A stretch of DNA of 64,000 nucleotides from Betaproteobacteria bacterium (GTDB lineage Bacteria > Pseudomonadota > Gammaproteobacteria > Burkholderiales > Usitatibacteraceae): contig JADJMI010000029.1 of NCBI GenBank assembly GCA_016709665.1, forward strand, positions 186,001 through 250,000, in the 5' to 3' direction. Below are positions 54,730 through 63,626 of the stretch, piece after piece. The first letter of the stretch is position 1, and each line of letters begins with the position of its first letter. The notes under the pieces are model-generated. The model did no database searches, had not been told where the DNA came from, and worked only from the letters and a program-made list of their open reading frames with translations. A program made the translations under genes and the position numbers.

Positions 54730-56436
54730 CTACTCGTTCGTGACGGCTTCGACTTCCTCGAGGGAAGTGAGCCCCTTCTTCACCTTGAGAAGCCCCGATT
54801 GGCGCAGGTCGCGAACGCCGTCGCGCTGGGCCTGGTCGGCCACGTCGATGGCCGTCCCGTTCTTCATGATGATCCGCTCGATCTCGTCGGAGATCGGCAT
54901 CACCTGGTAGATGCCGACGCGGCCCTTGTAGCCGGTATTCTTGCATACCTCGCAACCGACCGGCCCGTAGGTCTGCCAGGTCCCGTCGAGGTCGCTCTCC
55001 TTGAAGCCGGCGCGCAGGAGCGCCTCGGGCGGGATGTCCACCGCCCGCTTGCAGGCGCACAGCTTCCTCGCCAGGCGCTGGGCCGTGATGAGGATCACCG
55101 AGGAGGCGATGTTGAACGGGGCCACGCCCATGTTCATCAGGCGCGAGAGCGTCGCCGGCGCGTCGTTCGTGTGCAGCGTCGAGAGCACCATGTGGCCCGT
55201 CTGCGCGGCCTTGATGGCGATCTCGCCCGTCTCGAGGTCGCGGATCTCGCCGACCATGATGATGTCCGGGTCCTGCCGCAGGAACGCCTTCAGCGCCACG
55301 GAGAACGTGAGCCCGGCCTTGTCGTTCATGTTCACCTGGTTGATGCCGGGCAGGTTGATTTCCGCCGGGTCCTCGGCCGTGGAGATGTTGATCCCGGGCT
55401 TGTTGAGGATGTTGAGGCACGTGTAGAGCGAGACCGTCTTGCCCGAGCCGGTGGGGCCCGTGACCAGCACCATGCCGTAGGGGCGCTGGATCGCGTTCAT
55501 GAGTGCCTCGCGCTGGTCCGGCTCGTAGCCCAGGGCGTCGATCCCGAGCGTCGCGCTCGAGGGGTCGAGGATCCGCATGCAGATCTTCTCGCCGTGAAGG
55601 GTCGGCAGCGTCGATACGCGGAAGTCGATGGCGCGCGTCTTCGACAGGACGATCTTCATCCGGCCGTCCTGCGGCACGCGCTTCTCGGAGATGTCGAGCC
55701 GCGAGACCACCTTGATGCGCGAGGCGATCTTCTCCTTGATGGCGAGCGGCGGCTGCGCGACGTCGTAGAGCACGCCGTCCTGGCGGTAGCGGATGCGGTA
55801 GAACTTCTCGTAGGGCTCGAAATGGATGTCGGAAGCCCCGCCGTTGATCGCGTCGAGCAGGATCTTGGTGACGTACTTCACGACCGGCGCGTCGTCGATC
55901 TCCTCGGTGACCACCTCGGGCTGCGTTTCGCCGTCGGTGACCTCCATGCCGGAGAGGTCCACGTCCTCGGTGGCCGCCTCGAGCGAGCGGCCCGAGGCGT
56001 CCGAAAGCTTCTTCACGATGACGCCGAGCTTGTCGTCCTCGACCACCACCGGCTCCATCGTCATGCCGGTGGCGAACTTCACCTCCTGCATCACCTGCTC
56101 GTTGGTGGGGTCCGACATGCCCACGAAGAGCTTGTTGCCGCGCTTGCCCAGCGCGATCACGCGGTGGTTGGCGACGATCTTCGAGTCGATCAGGTTGAGC
56201 GGCAGCTGGTCGGTGTCGACCGCGGCCAGGTCGAGCAGCGGATAGCCGAAGGTGCCGGCCGCGAACTGCGAGACGTCCCTCGCGCTCAGCTTGCGCGAAG
56301 CGATGAGCTGCTGGACGAAGCTCACGCCCGCCTTCGCCGCCTCGATCTGGACGGCGGTGGCGTCAGCCTGCACGAGCCGGCCCTGCTGGACGAGGGCTCG
56401 GCCTAGGGCGCTGAAGGTGCCGGAGGCTGCGGACAT
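54730..56436 (-). CDS. pilB: Type IV pilus assembly ATPase PilB
   Basis: The product (568 residues) is the hexameric extension motor. It has an N-terminal T2SSE/MshEN domain, then Walker A GPTGSGKT, the Asp box (ISTAEDPAEINLPGINQ), Walker B (LRQDPDIIMVGEIRDLET) and the His box (TGHMVLSTLHTN). A tetracysteine zinc motif is present at LCACKRA and CEVCKNTGYKGR. No convincing promoter was recognised in the 79-nt gap upstream. Confidence 0.96.
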   Translation of the reverse strand: MSAASGTFSALGRALVQQGRLVQADATAVQIEAAKAGVSFVQQLIASRKLSARDVSQFAAGTFGYPLLDLAAVDTDQLPLNLIDSKIVANHRVIALGKRGNKLFVGMSDPTNEQVMQEVKFATGMTMEPVVVEDDKLGVIVKKLSDASGRSLEAATEDVDLSGMEVTDGETQPEVVTEEIDDAPVVKYVTKILLDAINGGASDIHFEPYEKFYRIRYRQDGVLYDVAQPPLAIKEKIASRIKVVSRLDISEKRVPQDGRMKIVLSKTRAIDFRVSTLPTLHGEKICMRILDPSSATLGIDALGYEPDQREALMNAIQRPYGMVLVTGPTGSGKTVSLYTCLNILNKPGINISTAEDPAEINLPGINQVNMNDKAGLTFSVALKAFLRQDPDIIMVGEIRDLETGEIAIKAAQTGHMVLSTLHTNDAPATLSRLMNMGVAPFNIASSVILITAQRLARKLCACKRAVDIPPEALLRAGFKESDLDGTWQTYGPVGCEVCKNTGYKGRVGIYQVMPISDEIERIIMKNGTAIDVADQAQRDGVRDLRQSGLLKVKKGLTSLEEVEAVTNE

Positions 56437-56515
56437 GGAGGAAAAGATTCCGTTAAATCAACGCAATACTGCGCCTTTTTCGCTCTCCTTGTAAAGATTG
56501 TTCCCGAGGCGCCGC

Positions 56516-57055
56516 TTAACGGGCCTTCAAGGCCTTCTCGACGGCCGCCACGAATTTCGGGTCCTCGGGCGTGACGGCGCTCGGGAAGCCCTCGAGCGGC
56601 ACGCCCTTGCGGCCCACGACGTACTTGTGGAAATTCCATTTCGGCGGCTGGCCCGTCTTCTCGGCCAGGGCCCGGTACAGGGGAATCGCCTCCCGGCCCG
56701 AAACCACGCTCTTCTCGAGCATCGGGAAGCGGACCTTGTAGGTGCGCTCGCAGAAATCCGCCACCTGCTCGGCCGTGCCGGGCTCCTGGCTTCCGAAGTC
56801 ATTGGAGGGCACCCCGAGCACCACGAGCCCCTGCCCCCGGTACTTCTGGTAGAGAGCCTCCAGGCCCTTGTACTGGCCGGTGTAGCCGCAGTAGCTCGCG
56901 GTGTTCACCACGACCAGCACCTTGTCCTCGTACTGGCACAGGTTGGCCGGCTGGCCCTGCAAGGTGGCGAGGCGCTGGTCGAGCAGGGGCGGGCAGGCGG
57001 CGGCTGCGGGAAGGGCGATCGCGGCAAGCAGCGCGCAAACGGCGGGAACATTCAC
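56516..57055 (-). CDS. Secreted glutathione peroxidase-family protein
   Basis: The product (179 residues) carries a Sec signal (VCALLAAIALPAAAACP), so it acts in the periplasm. The peroxidatic site is VVVNTASYCGYTGQY with Cys in the selenocysteine position, and FPSNDFGSQEPGT-like VPSNDFGSQEPGTAEQV and KWNFHKYVVGRKG complete the GPx family blocks. Such Cys-type enzymes usually draw electrons from thioredoxin-like donors. The GTG start at 57055 has AGAGGA upstream; no in-frame ATG precedes the signal. It is divergent from the photolyase gene. Confidence 0.9.
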   Translation of the reverse strand: MNVPAVCALLAAIALPAAAACPPLLDQRLATLQGQPANLCQYEDKVLVVVNTASYCGYTGQYKGLEALYQKYRGQGLVVLGVPSNDFGSQEPGTAEQVADFCERTYKVRFPMLEKSVVSGREAIPLYRALAEKTGQPPKWNFHKYVVGRKGVPLEGFPSAVTPEDPKFVAAVEKALKAR

Positions 57056-57116
57056 CTTTGGTCCTCTCGGGCAGCCGGATGGGATTGCCTATCATACGCA
57101 GCCGAGCGCCAACCCG

Positions 57117-58688
57117 ATGCGCCCCACGCCCGCCATGTCCCGCCCCCGGAAGGCCATCCGCCATCGGGTCCTCATCCTGGGCGACCAGCTGGACGCCCGC
57201 TCGAGCGCCCTGGAGGACTTCGATCCCGTCCGTGACCGCATCCTCATGGTGGAGGCGCCGGGCGAGGCCGCGCATGTCTGGAGCGCCAAGCCTCGCATCG
57301 CCGTGTTCCTCGCCGCCATGCGGCACTTCGCGCGGGCGCTCGAATCGCGCGGCTGGCCCGTCGACTACCTGGCCCTGGGCACCCACCCCCACGCGGCGAT
57401 CGAAGCGGCACTCGCGGACGTGCTGGCGCGCGATCCGCCCGAGCGCGTGGTGGCCGTCGAGCCCGGCGAATGGCGGCTCGAGCAGTCGATCGCGCGCGTG
57501 GCCACGGAGGCCGGGGTGCCGCTCGCCTGGCGCGAGGACCGCCACTTCCTCGTGAGCCGGCGCGAATTCGCCGCGTGGGCCCGCGGGTACCGGCAGTTGC
57601 GGATGGAGTCGTTCTATCGCCGGATGCGAAAGCTCACCGGCGTCCTGATGCAGGACGGCGAACCCGCCGGCGGCGCGTGGAACTTCGACGCCCGGAACCG
57701 CGAATCCTACGGGCGCGAGGGGCCGCGCGACATCGCGGCCGTCCCGCGCTTCGCGCCGGACCGCATCACCCGCGATGCGCTCGAGGCGGTGGAGCGGCAT
57801 TTCCCGGGCCACCCGGGCGATCTCGCCGCCTTCGCGTGGCCGGTCACGCGCGAGGACGCCCTCGACGCGCTCGAGGCGTTCGTTCGCGAGCGCCTGCCCG
57901 CCTTCGGCCGCCACCAGGACGCGATGTGGACGGGCGAGGAGACCCTCAACCACAGCCTGCTTTCCGTCGCGATGAACCTGAAGCTCCTCGACCCGCGCGA
58001 AGTGATCGCCGCCGCGGAGCTCGCCTGGCGCGAAGGGCGCGCGGGCATCGAAAGCGTCGAGGGCTTCGTGCGCCAGGTGCTCGGCTGGCGCGAGTTCATC
58101 CGCGGCATTTACTGGCTCGACATGCCCGGCCTGCGCGAGGCCAACCACTTCGGCCATGCCCGTCCCTTGCCCGCCTGGTACTGGACGGGCGACACGCGCA
58201 TGGCCTGCATGCGGGAGGCCGTGGGGCAGACGCTCCGGACGGGCTACGCGCACCACATCCAGCGCCTCATGGTGACGGGCCAGTTCGCGCTCCTCGCGGA
58301 GGTCGACCCGAAGGCCGTGGCCGACTGGTACCTCGCCGTCTACGCCGACGCGGTCGAATGGGCGGAGCTTCCCAACGTCGCCGGGATGGCCCTCTACGCG
58401 GACGGCGGGCGCTTCACCTCGAAGCCGTACGTCGCGAGCGGCGCCTACATCGACCGGATGAGCGACTACTGCCGCCACTGCGCCTACCGGCCGAAGGTCG
58501 CCGCGGGGCCGAAGGCCTGCCCGGTGACGACGCTCTACTGGCACTTTCTCGCCCGCCACGAGGAAGCCTTCGCGGCCCATCCCCGCACGGCCTTGATGAT
58601 TCGCAACCTGCGGCGGATGGAACCCGGGGCGCGGGAGGCCGTTTCCCTCTGGGCGGGGCGGGTCCTGGAGTCCCTCGACACCCTCTAG
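57117..58688 (+). CDS. FeS-type cryptochrome/photolyase (prokaryotic (6-4) photolyase-like)
   Basis: The product (523 residues) belongs to the deoxyribodipyrimidine photolyase-related (FeS-BCP) family: N-terminal Rossmann-like RHRVLILGDQLDARSSAL, then a helical FAD domain with WTGEETLNHSLLSVAMNLKL, LGWREFIRGIYWLDMP and GYAHHIQRLMVTGQFALL. Cysteines that would bind the iron-sulfur cluster occur at MACMREAV, and in YCRHCAYRPK with ACPVTTLYW. Members repair (6-4) photoproducts or act as light sensors. The ATG at 57117 is used; one six codons later (57135) is equally possible. It is divergent from the peroxidase gene. Confidence 0.9.
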   Translation: MRPTPAMSRPRKAIRHRVLILGDQLDARSSALEDFDPVRDRILMVEAPGEAAHVWSAKPRIAVFLAAMRHFARALESRGWPVDYLALGTHPHAAIEAALADVLARDPPERVVAVEPGEWRLEQSIARVATEAGVPLAWREDRHFLVSRREFAAWARGYRQLRMESFYRRMRKLTGVLMQDGEPAGGAWNFDARNRESYGREGPRDIAAVPRFAPDRITRDALEAVERHFPGHPGDLAAFAWPVTREDALDALEAFVRERLPAFGRHQDAMWTGEETLNHSLLSVAMNLKLLDPREVIAAAELAWREGRAGIESVEGFVRQVLGWREFIRGIYWLDMPGLREANHFGHARPLPAWYWTGDTRMACMREAVGQTLRTGYAHHIQRLMVTGQFALLAEVDPKAVADWYLAVYADAVEWAELPNVAGMALYADGGRFTSKPYVASGAYIDRMSDYCRHCAYRPKVAAGPKACPVTTLYWHFLARHEEAFAAHPRTALMIRNLRRMEPGAREAVSLWAGRVLESLDTL

Positions 58689-58715
58689 CCCGCGCGGGTC
58701 GCCGACGGCGACCGG

Positions 58716-58721
58716 TATAAT
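58716..58721 (+). promoter_or_regulatory. -10 hexamer for hemA
   Basis: TATAAT lies 57 nt before the hemA ATG and 28 nt after the photolyase stop. No consensus -35 was found at normal spacing. Confidence 0.5.
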
Positions 58722-58778
58722 CACGCGCCTGAAGCGTTCGCCACGACCAATCCGGCGCGCGCGGTCCCCTTAGGCTCC

Positions 58779-60050
58779 ATGCCCCTGCACGTCCTCGGCA
58801 TCAACCATCACAGCGCCCCCATCGAGGTGCGGGAGAAGCTCGCCTTCCCGCCCGAGACGCAGACGAACGCCCTCACGGCGCTCGCCGGGCGGCCCGGCGT
58901 GGCCGAGGCGGTGCTGGTGTCGACGTGCAACCGGACCGAGATCTACTGCCGCGCCGACGACGTGGGGGTCGTGCGCGAATGGCTGAACGCCGAGGCCGCG
59001 CGCAGCAACCTGTCGATCGACGACCACCTGTACTGGCACACGGAGAACGAGGCCGTGCGGCACGCCTTCCGCGTCGCCTCGGGCCTCGATTCGATGGTGC
59101 TGGGCGAACCGCAGATCCTGGGACAGGTGAAGCAGTCGGTGCGCACGGCCGAGCACAGCGGCACCCTGGGCTCGCAGCTGAACCGCCTCTTCCAGCAGAC
59201 CTTCTCGGTGGCGAAGGAGGTGCGCACCCACACGGCCATCGGCGCGCAGTCGATCTCGATGTCCTCGGCCGCGCTCAAGCTCGCGCAGAACCTCTTCGGC
59301 GACATCTCGCGCACGAAGCTGCTCATGATCGGCGTGGGCGAGATGGTGGAGCTCGCGGCCACCTACTTCGTCGCGCAGGGCCCGCAGCAGGTGGTCGTCG
59401 CCAACCGCACGCTCTCGCGCGGCGAGGCCTTCGCCGAGCGCTTCGGCGGCACCGCCATCGCGATCGAGCAGCTCCCCGAACGCCTGCACGAGTTCGACAT
59501 CGTCATCACCGGCACCGCGTCCACGCTGCCCATCCTCTCGCGCGCGGCCTTCGAGAAGGCCCTCAAGGCCCGCCGCTTCCGGCCGATGTTCGTGGTCGAC
59601 TTCGCGGTCCCCCGCGACGTGGAACCGGAGGCCTCGGAACTCGAGGACCTCTTCCTCTACACCATCGACGACCTGGGCACGATCGTGCAGGAGGGCGCCG
59701 GCCAGCGGCAGGCGGCGGTCACCGAGGCCGAGCTGATCGTGGCGAAGCAGGTGGACGCCTTCCGCGCCTGGCAGTCCTCGCGCGGCGCCGTGCCCGCCAT
59801 CGTGCAGCTTCGCGCCAAGGCGGACGAATACCGCACCGCCGAACTCGCCAAGGCGAAGCAGCGCCTGTCGAAGGGGGAAGACCCCGAGAAGGTGCTCGAG
59901 GCCCTCGCGAGCGGCCTGGTGAACAAGATCCTCCACCACCCCACCCAGGCCCTGAACCGGGCGGTCGAGGGCGAGCGCGATTCGCTCGTGCGCGCCGTCG
60001 AGATCCTCTTCCCGGACAACGGCGGCCCGAACGGCGGGCGCGAGTCATGA
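58779..60050 (+). CDS. hemA: Glutamyl-tRNA reductase
   Basis: The product (423 residues) reduces glutamyl-tRNA to glutamate-1-semialdehyde, the first committed step of the C5 tetrapyrrole pathway. It starts LHVLGINHHSAPIEVREKL. The catalytic cysteine is in LVSTCNRTEIYC, and SGLDSMVLGEPQILGQVKQ and the NADP-binding MIGVGEMVELAA are intact. The stop overlaps the prfA start (ATGA). The hemA-prfA-prmC order is conserved. Confidence 0.98.
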   Translation: MPLHVLGINHHSAPIEVREKLAFPPETQTNALTALAGRPGVAEAVLVSTCNRTEIYCRADDVGVVREWLNAEAARSNLSIDDHLYWHTENEAVRHAFRVASGLDSMVLGEPQILGQVKQSVRTAEHSGTLGSQLNRLFQQTFSVAKEVRTHTAIGAQSISMSSAALKLAQNLFGDISRTKLLMIGVGEMVELAATYFVAQGPQQVVVANRTLSRGEAFAERFGGTAIAIEQLPERLHEFDIVITGTASTLPILSRAAFEKALKARRFRPMFVVDFAVPRDVEPEASELEDLFLYTIDDLGTIVQEGAGQRQAAVTEAELIVAKQVDAFRAWQSSRGAVPAIVQLRAKADEYRTAELAKAKQRLSKGEDPEKVLEALASGLVNKILHHPTQALNRAVEGERDSLVRAVEILFPDNGGPNGGRES

Positions 60051-61129
60051 AGTCCAGCGTCGCCGCCAAGCTCGCGAGCCTCGTCTCCCGCGCGAAGGAG
60101 CTCGACGCCCTGCTCTCGGACCCGGACGTGACGGGCAACCTCGACAACTACCGCAAGCTCACCAAGGAGCACGCGGACATCACGCCGGTGGTCGAACGCT
60201 ACGGCGAATACGTCGCGGCGCAGGGCGACCTCGCGACGGCCGAGGAGATGGCGAAGGACCCGTCGATGCGCGAGTTCGCGGAGGCCGAGATCCGCAGCGC
60301 GAAGGCCCGCCTCGAGGAGATCGCCGCGGGCATCCAGCTGATGCTGCTGCCCAAGGACCCCAACGACGAGAAGAACCTCTTCCTCGAGATCCGCGCCGGC
60401 ACCGGCGGGGACGAGAGCGCGCTCTTCGCCGGCGACCTCTTCCGCATGTACTCGCGCTACGCCGAGAGGAACCGCTGGCAGGTCGAAGTCGTCTCCGAAA
60501 GCGCCGGCGATGCCGGCGGGTTCAAGGAAATCATCGCCCGCATCGCGGGGCAGGGTGCGTACTCGCGGCTCAAGTTCGAATCCGGCGGCCACCGCGTGCA
60601 GCGCGTGCCCGCCACGGAGACGCAGGGCCGCATCCACACTTCCGCGGCGACCGTCGCCGTGATGGCCGAGGCCGACGACGCGAGCGGCATCGAGATCAAC
60701 CCGGCCGACGTGCGCGTGGACACCTACCGGGCGAGCGGCGCCGGCGGCCAGCACGTGAACAAGACGGATTCCGCCGTGCGCCTCACGCACATCCCCACGG
60801 GGATCGTCGTCGAGTGCCAGGACGGCCGCAGCCAGCACAAGAACCGCGAGCAGGCCTGGCGCGTGCTCGCGGCGCGCATCAAGGACAAGCAGGTGCGCGA
60901 GCAGCAGGCCAAGGAGGCGAGCGAGCGCAAGAGCCTCATCGGCTCGGGCGACCGCTCCGACCGCATCCGCACCTACAACTTCCCCCAGGGACGCATCACC
61001 GACCACCGCATCAACCTCACGCTCTACAAGATCGACGCCATCACGGACGGCGATCTCGACGAGCTGACGGGCGCCCTCATGGCCGAGCACCAGGCCGAAC
61101 TCCTCGCGAGCCTCGCCGAGGGCGCCTGA
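60047..61129 (+). CDS. prfA: Peptide chain release factor 1
   Basis: The product (360 residues) recognises UAA and UAG. The codon-reading region contains RVPATETQGRIHTS (PxT motif PAT), and the catalytic loop is GAGGQHVNKTDSAVRLTH with GGQ. Length is normal. The open frame upstream belongs to an alternate phase of hemA; the ATG coupled to the hemA stop is the family start. Confidence 0.97.
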   Translation: MKSSVAAKLASLVSRAKELDALLSDPDVTGNLDNYRKLTKEHADITPVVERYGEYVAAQGDLATAEEMAKDPSMREFAEAEIRSAKARLEEIAAGIQLMLLPKDPNDEKNLFLEIRAGTGGDESALFAGDLFRMYSRYAERNRWQVEVVSESAGDAGGFKEIIARIAGQGAYSRLKFESGGHRVQRVPATETQGRIHTSAATVAVMAEADDASGIEINPADVRVDTYRASGAGGQHVNKTDSAVRLTHIPTGIVVECQDGRSQHKNREQAWRVLAARIKDKQVREQQAKEASERKSLIGSGDRSDRIRTYNFPQGRITDHRINLTLYKIDAITDGDLDELTGALMAEHQAELLASLAEGA

Positions 61130-61140
61130 GGGCCGGGACC

Positions 61141-61959
61141 GTGAAGCGAACCGTCCGCGCCGCGCTGGACGAGGCGGCCGAGTCGATCGACGCGACCGAC
61201 GCGCGCGTCCTCGCCATGCACGCCTGGGGCGTCAGCCGCGCCTGGCTCGCCGCGAACCCGCGCGAGATCCTCACGGAATCGCAGGGCGCGCGCTTCGACC
61301 TGCTGGTGGCGCAGCGCGCCCTCGGGCACCCCGTCGCCTATCTCGTGGGGCGGCGCGAATTCTGGAGCCGCGAGTTCGCCGTCGGCCCGGACGTGCTGAT
61401 CCCGCGGCCGGACACCGAGACGGTCGTGGAGTCGGCGCTCGCGCGCCTTTCCGGCGAAGCCAGGGTCTGCGACCTCGGCACCGGCAGCGGCGCCATCGCG
61501 GTCACGCTGGCCTGCGAACGGCGCGGCGACCACGTGGTCGCCACCGACGCGAGCCCCGGAGCCCTCGCCGTCGCCCGCGCGAACGCCCTCGCGCATGGGG
61601 CGACGGTCGAATTCCGCGAGGGGTCCTGGTACGCGCCCGTGGCGGGCGATGCGTTCGATCTCATCGTCTCGAACCCGCCCTACGTGGCCGCGCGCGACGC
61701 GCACCTCGCCCAGGGCGACCTGCGCTTCGAACCGCGCGGCGCCCTCACCGACGAAAGCGCGGACGGCCTCGCCTCGCTTCGCGAGATCATCGCCGGCGCG
61801 CCCGGCCACCTGTTGCCCGGGGGCTGGATTCTCGTCGAGCACGGATACGACCAGGCCGACGCCTGCCGCTCCCTGCTCGCGGCCGCGGGGTTCCGCGGCC
61901 TGGTGTCGATCGCCGACCTCGCGGGCATCCCGCGGGTGGCCGGCGGCCGGCGCGAATGA
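61141..61959 (+). CDS. prmC: Peptide chain release factor N5-glutamine methyltransferase
   Basis: The product (272 residues) methylates the glutamine of the GGQ motif in release factors, so it modifies the product of the adjacent prfA. SAM motif CDLGTGSGAIAVTLA and the catalytic IVSNPPYVAARDAHL are present; RPDTETVVESAL is also typical. The GTG at 61141 is 11 nt after the prfA stop. Confidence 0.96.
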   Translation: MKRTVRAALDEAAESIDATDARVLAMHAWGVSRAWLAANPREILTESQGARFDLLVAQRALGHPVAYLVGRREFWSREFAVGPDVLIPRPDTETVVESALARLSGEARVCDLGTGSGAIAVTLACERRGDHVVATDASPGALAVARANALAHGATVEFREGSWYAPVAGDAFDLIVSNPPYVAARDAHLAQGDLRFEPRGALTDESADGLASLREIIAGAPGHLLPGGWILVEHGYDQADACRSLLAAAGFRGLVSIADLAGIPRVAGGRRE

Positions 61960-61984
61960 CCCCTTCGTCCCCGGGGTCTTGACC

Positions 61985-62012
61985 TCGACAAGCGCGATGG
62001 CCGTCGTATGAT
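61985..62012 (+). promoter_or_regulatory. Sigma-70-type promoter of grxD
   Basis: TCGACA (61985-61990), a 16-nt spacer and TATGAT (62007-62012) each match five of six consensus bases. Transcription would begin near 62018, downstream of an in-frame ATG at 62008, which supports the later start at 62059. Confidence 0.55.
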
Positions 62013-62058
62013 GGATGCCAACGCAACCTCCCGCCCCAACCGCCCGACCGAGAACCCC

Positions 62059-62382
62059 ATGAGCGCCCAGGACACCATCCGCCAGACCGTCACTTCCAAC
62101 CCCGTCGTGCTGTTCATGAAGGGGTCGCCCCGCATGCCCATGTGCGGCTTCTCGGCCTCCGCCACGCAGATGCTCAGCGCCTGCGGCGTCACGAATTTCG
62201 TCGCCGTCGACGTGCTCCAGGACGCCGAGATCCGCCAGGGCATCAAGGAATTCGCCAACTGGCCCACGATCCCGCAGCTTTACGTGAACGGCGAGTTCGT
62301 CGGTGGCGCGGACATCATGCGCGAGATGTTCCAGGCGGGTGAGCTGCAGAAGCTGCTCGAGGGCGTGGCGAAGCCGGCCTGA
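62059..62382 (+). CDS. grxD: Monothiol glutaredoxin GrxD (CGFS type)
   Basis: The product (107 residues) is the CGFS glutaredoxin that carries and transfers [2Fe-2S] clusters. The active site is PMCGFSASATQML, followed by NWPTIPQLYVNGEFVGGADI with the cis-proline glutathione site. The ATG at 62059 fits both the promoter and family length. It follows prmC, as in many betaproteobacteria. Confidence 0.96.
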   Translation: MSAQDTIRQTVTSNPVVLFMKGSPRMPMCGFSASATQMLSACGVTNFVAVDVLQDAEIRQGIKEFANWPTIPQLYVNGEFVGGADIMREMFQAGELQKLLEGVAKPA

Positions 62383-62390
62383 GCGGTCCC

Positions 62391-62768
62391 ATGGGCGCGC
62401 CCCGGCACCGCGTCGCGCCGGCGAAGCTTCGCATCGAGTTCGGGCCCGAGATCGCCATCGGCCCGGGCAAGGCGGCGCTGCTCGAGGCCATCGCCGAGAC
62501 GGGCTCCATCGCCGCGGCCGCCAAGCGCTTCGGCATGTCCTATCGCCGGGCCTGGCTCCTCGTGGACACCATGAACCGCTGCTTCCGCGAGCCGGTCGTC
62601 GCGGCGGGAACCGGCGGCACCGGCGGCGGCGGCGCCGTCGTGACGGCCTTCGGCCTCGACGTGGTGTCCCGCTACCGGGAACTCGAGTCGGCCGCTCGCG
62701 CGGCGCTCGAGGCACCCGTCGCCGCCTTCGCCGAACTGCTCGCCCCGGCCCCCGCGAAGCGCCCCTGA
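62391..62768 (+). CDS. ModE-type winged-helix regulator lacking molybdate-binding TOBE domains
   Basis: The product (125 residues) is the N-terminal DNA-binding half of ModE: LLEAIAETGSIAAAAKRFGM followed by SYRRAWLLVDTMNRCF is the LysR-like helix-turn-helix, then a GTGGTGGGGAVVTAFG wing and a dimerisation helix. The C-terminal molybdate-sensing TOBE repeats are absent, so molybdate sensing would need a separate protein or a different mechanism. It is 8 nt after grxD and 67 nt ahead of modA, with a ModE-type operator between. Confidence 0.9.
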   Translation: MGAPRHRVAPAKLRIEFGPEIAIGPGKAALLEAIAETGSIAAAAKRFGMSYRRAWLLVDTMNRCFREPVVAAGTGGTGGGGAVVTAFGLDVVSRYRELESAARAALEAPVAAFAELLAPAPAKRP

Positions 62769-62784
62769 GGGCCGTTTGCCGAAT

Positions 62785-62808
62785 CGTTATATCCAGCCGT
62801 ATATTACG
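62785..62808 (+). promoter_or_regulatory. Probable ModE operator upstream of modA
   Basis: CGTTATAT (62785-62792), an 8-nt spacer and ATATTACG (62801-62808) form a near-perfect inverted repeat. The arms and spacing agree with the E. coli ModE site at modA as I recall it (CGTTATAT-N8-ACATAACG). It lies 27 nt before the modA ATG, immediately after the modE-like gene. Confidence 0.8.
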
Positions 62809-62835
62809 CACTCCCCAGCATCCGGAGCCCCCGCC

Positions 62836-63615
62836 ATGCGCCCGTTCCGCCGCCTCGCCATCGCCCTCCTGCTCGGCCTCGTGCCCGCGCTCGCCGCCGC
62901 GCAGGCCGCGCCGCCGCCCCGGGAGCTGACGGTGCTGGCCGCGGCGAGCCTGAAGGGGCCCCTGGACGGCTTCGCCGCCGATTTCGAGAAGGCCACGGGC
63001 ATCAAGGCGCGCCTCGCGTTCGCCGGCAGTTCGGCGCTCGCGCGACAGATCGAATCGGGCGTGCCGGCGGGTCTCTTCATTTCCGCCGACCTCGACTGGA
63101 TGGATTTCGCCCAGAAGACCGGCCGCCTCGTTCCGGGCACGCGCGTCAACCTGCTCGCGAACGACCTCGTCCTCGTCGCACCGCGGGACAGCAAGGTGCA
63201 ACTCAAGATCGCCCCGGGCTTCCCGATCGCCACGGCGCTGGGCGACGGGCGGATCGCGCTCGCGCAGCCCGACAGCGTTCCCGCCGGCAAGTACGCGAAG
63301 GCCGCCTTCACGAAGCTGGGCGTCCGGACCGGCATCGCACAGCGCGTCGCCGGCGCCGAAAGCGTGCGTGCGGCCCTCGCGTTCGTCGCCCGGGGCGAGG
63401 CGCCCTTGGGCGTCGTCTACCGCACCGATGCCTACGCCGAGCCGTCCGTGCGGATCGTCGATGTCTTCCCCTCCGATTCCCACCCGCCCATCGTCTATCC
63501 CGCCGCCGTGATCCAGGGCGCGCAGGAGGAACCCGCGCGGCGCTTCCTGGCCTGGCTTCGCGATCCGGCCACGCGCCTCGCCTGGGGCATGGCCGGATTC
63601 CGGCCGGCCCCCTGA
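62836..63615 (+). CDS. modA: Molybdate ABC transporter, periplasmic binding protein
   Basis: The product (259 residues) binds molybdate/tungstate in the periplasm. A Sec signal (LAIALLLGLVPALAAAQA) is followed by LTVLAAASLKGPLDGFAADF, the serine-rich oxyanion site FAGSSALARQIE, GLFISADLDWMD and RVAGAESVRAALAFVARGEA. The ATG at 62836 is chosen over an upstream in-frame start that overlaps the ModE operator. modB follows 11 nt downstream. Confidence 0.95.
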   Translation: MRPFRRLAIALLLGLVPALAAAQAAPPPRELTVLAAASLKGPLDGFAADFEKATGIKARLAFAGSSALARQIESGVPAGLFISADLDWMDFAQKTGRLVPGTRVNLLANDLVLVAPRDSKVQLKIAPGFPIATALGDGRIALAQPDSVPAGKYAKAAFTKLGVRTGIAQRVAGAESVRAALAFVARGEAPLGVVYRTDAYAEPSVRIVDVFPSDSHPPIVYPAAVIQGAQEEPARRFLAWLRDPATRLAWGMAGFRPAP

Positions 63616-63626
63616 CCGGCCGCATC

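Noticed and set aside
56437..56515. A GGCGC...TTGC pattern resembling a sigma-54 promoter upstream of pilB
   Set aside because: The GG and GC are 9 nt apart instead of 10, and the rest of the motif is poor.
62008..62058. An earlier ATG for grxD
   Set aside because: It lies within the -10 box and upstream of the expected transcription start; homology begins at 62059.
62776..62835. An earlier start for modA at 62776
   Set aside because: It would translate across the ModE operator and place the signal peptide 20 residues in from the N-terminus.
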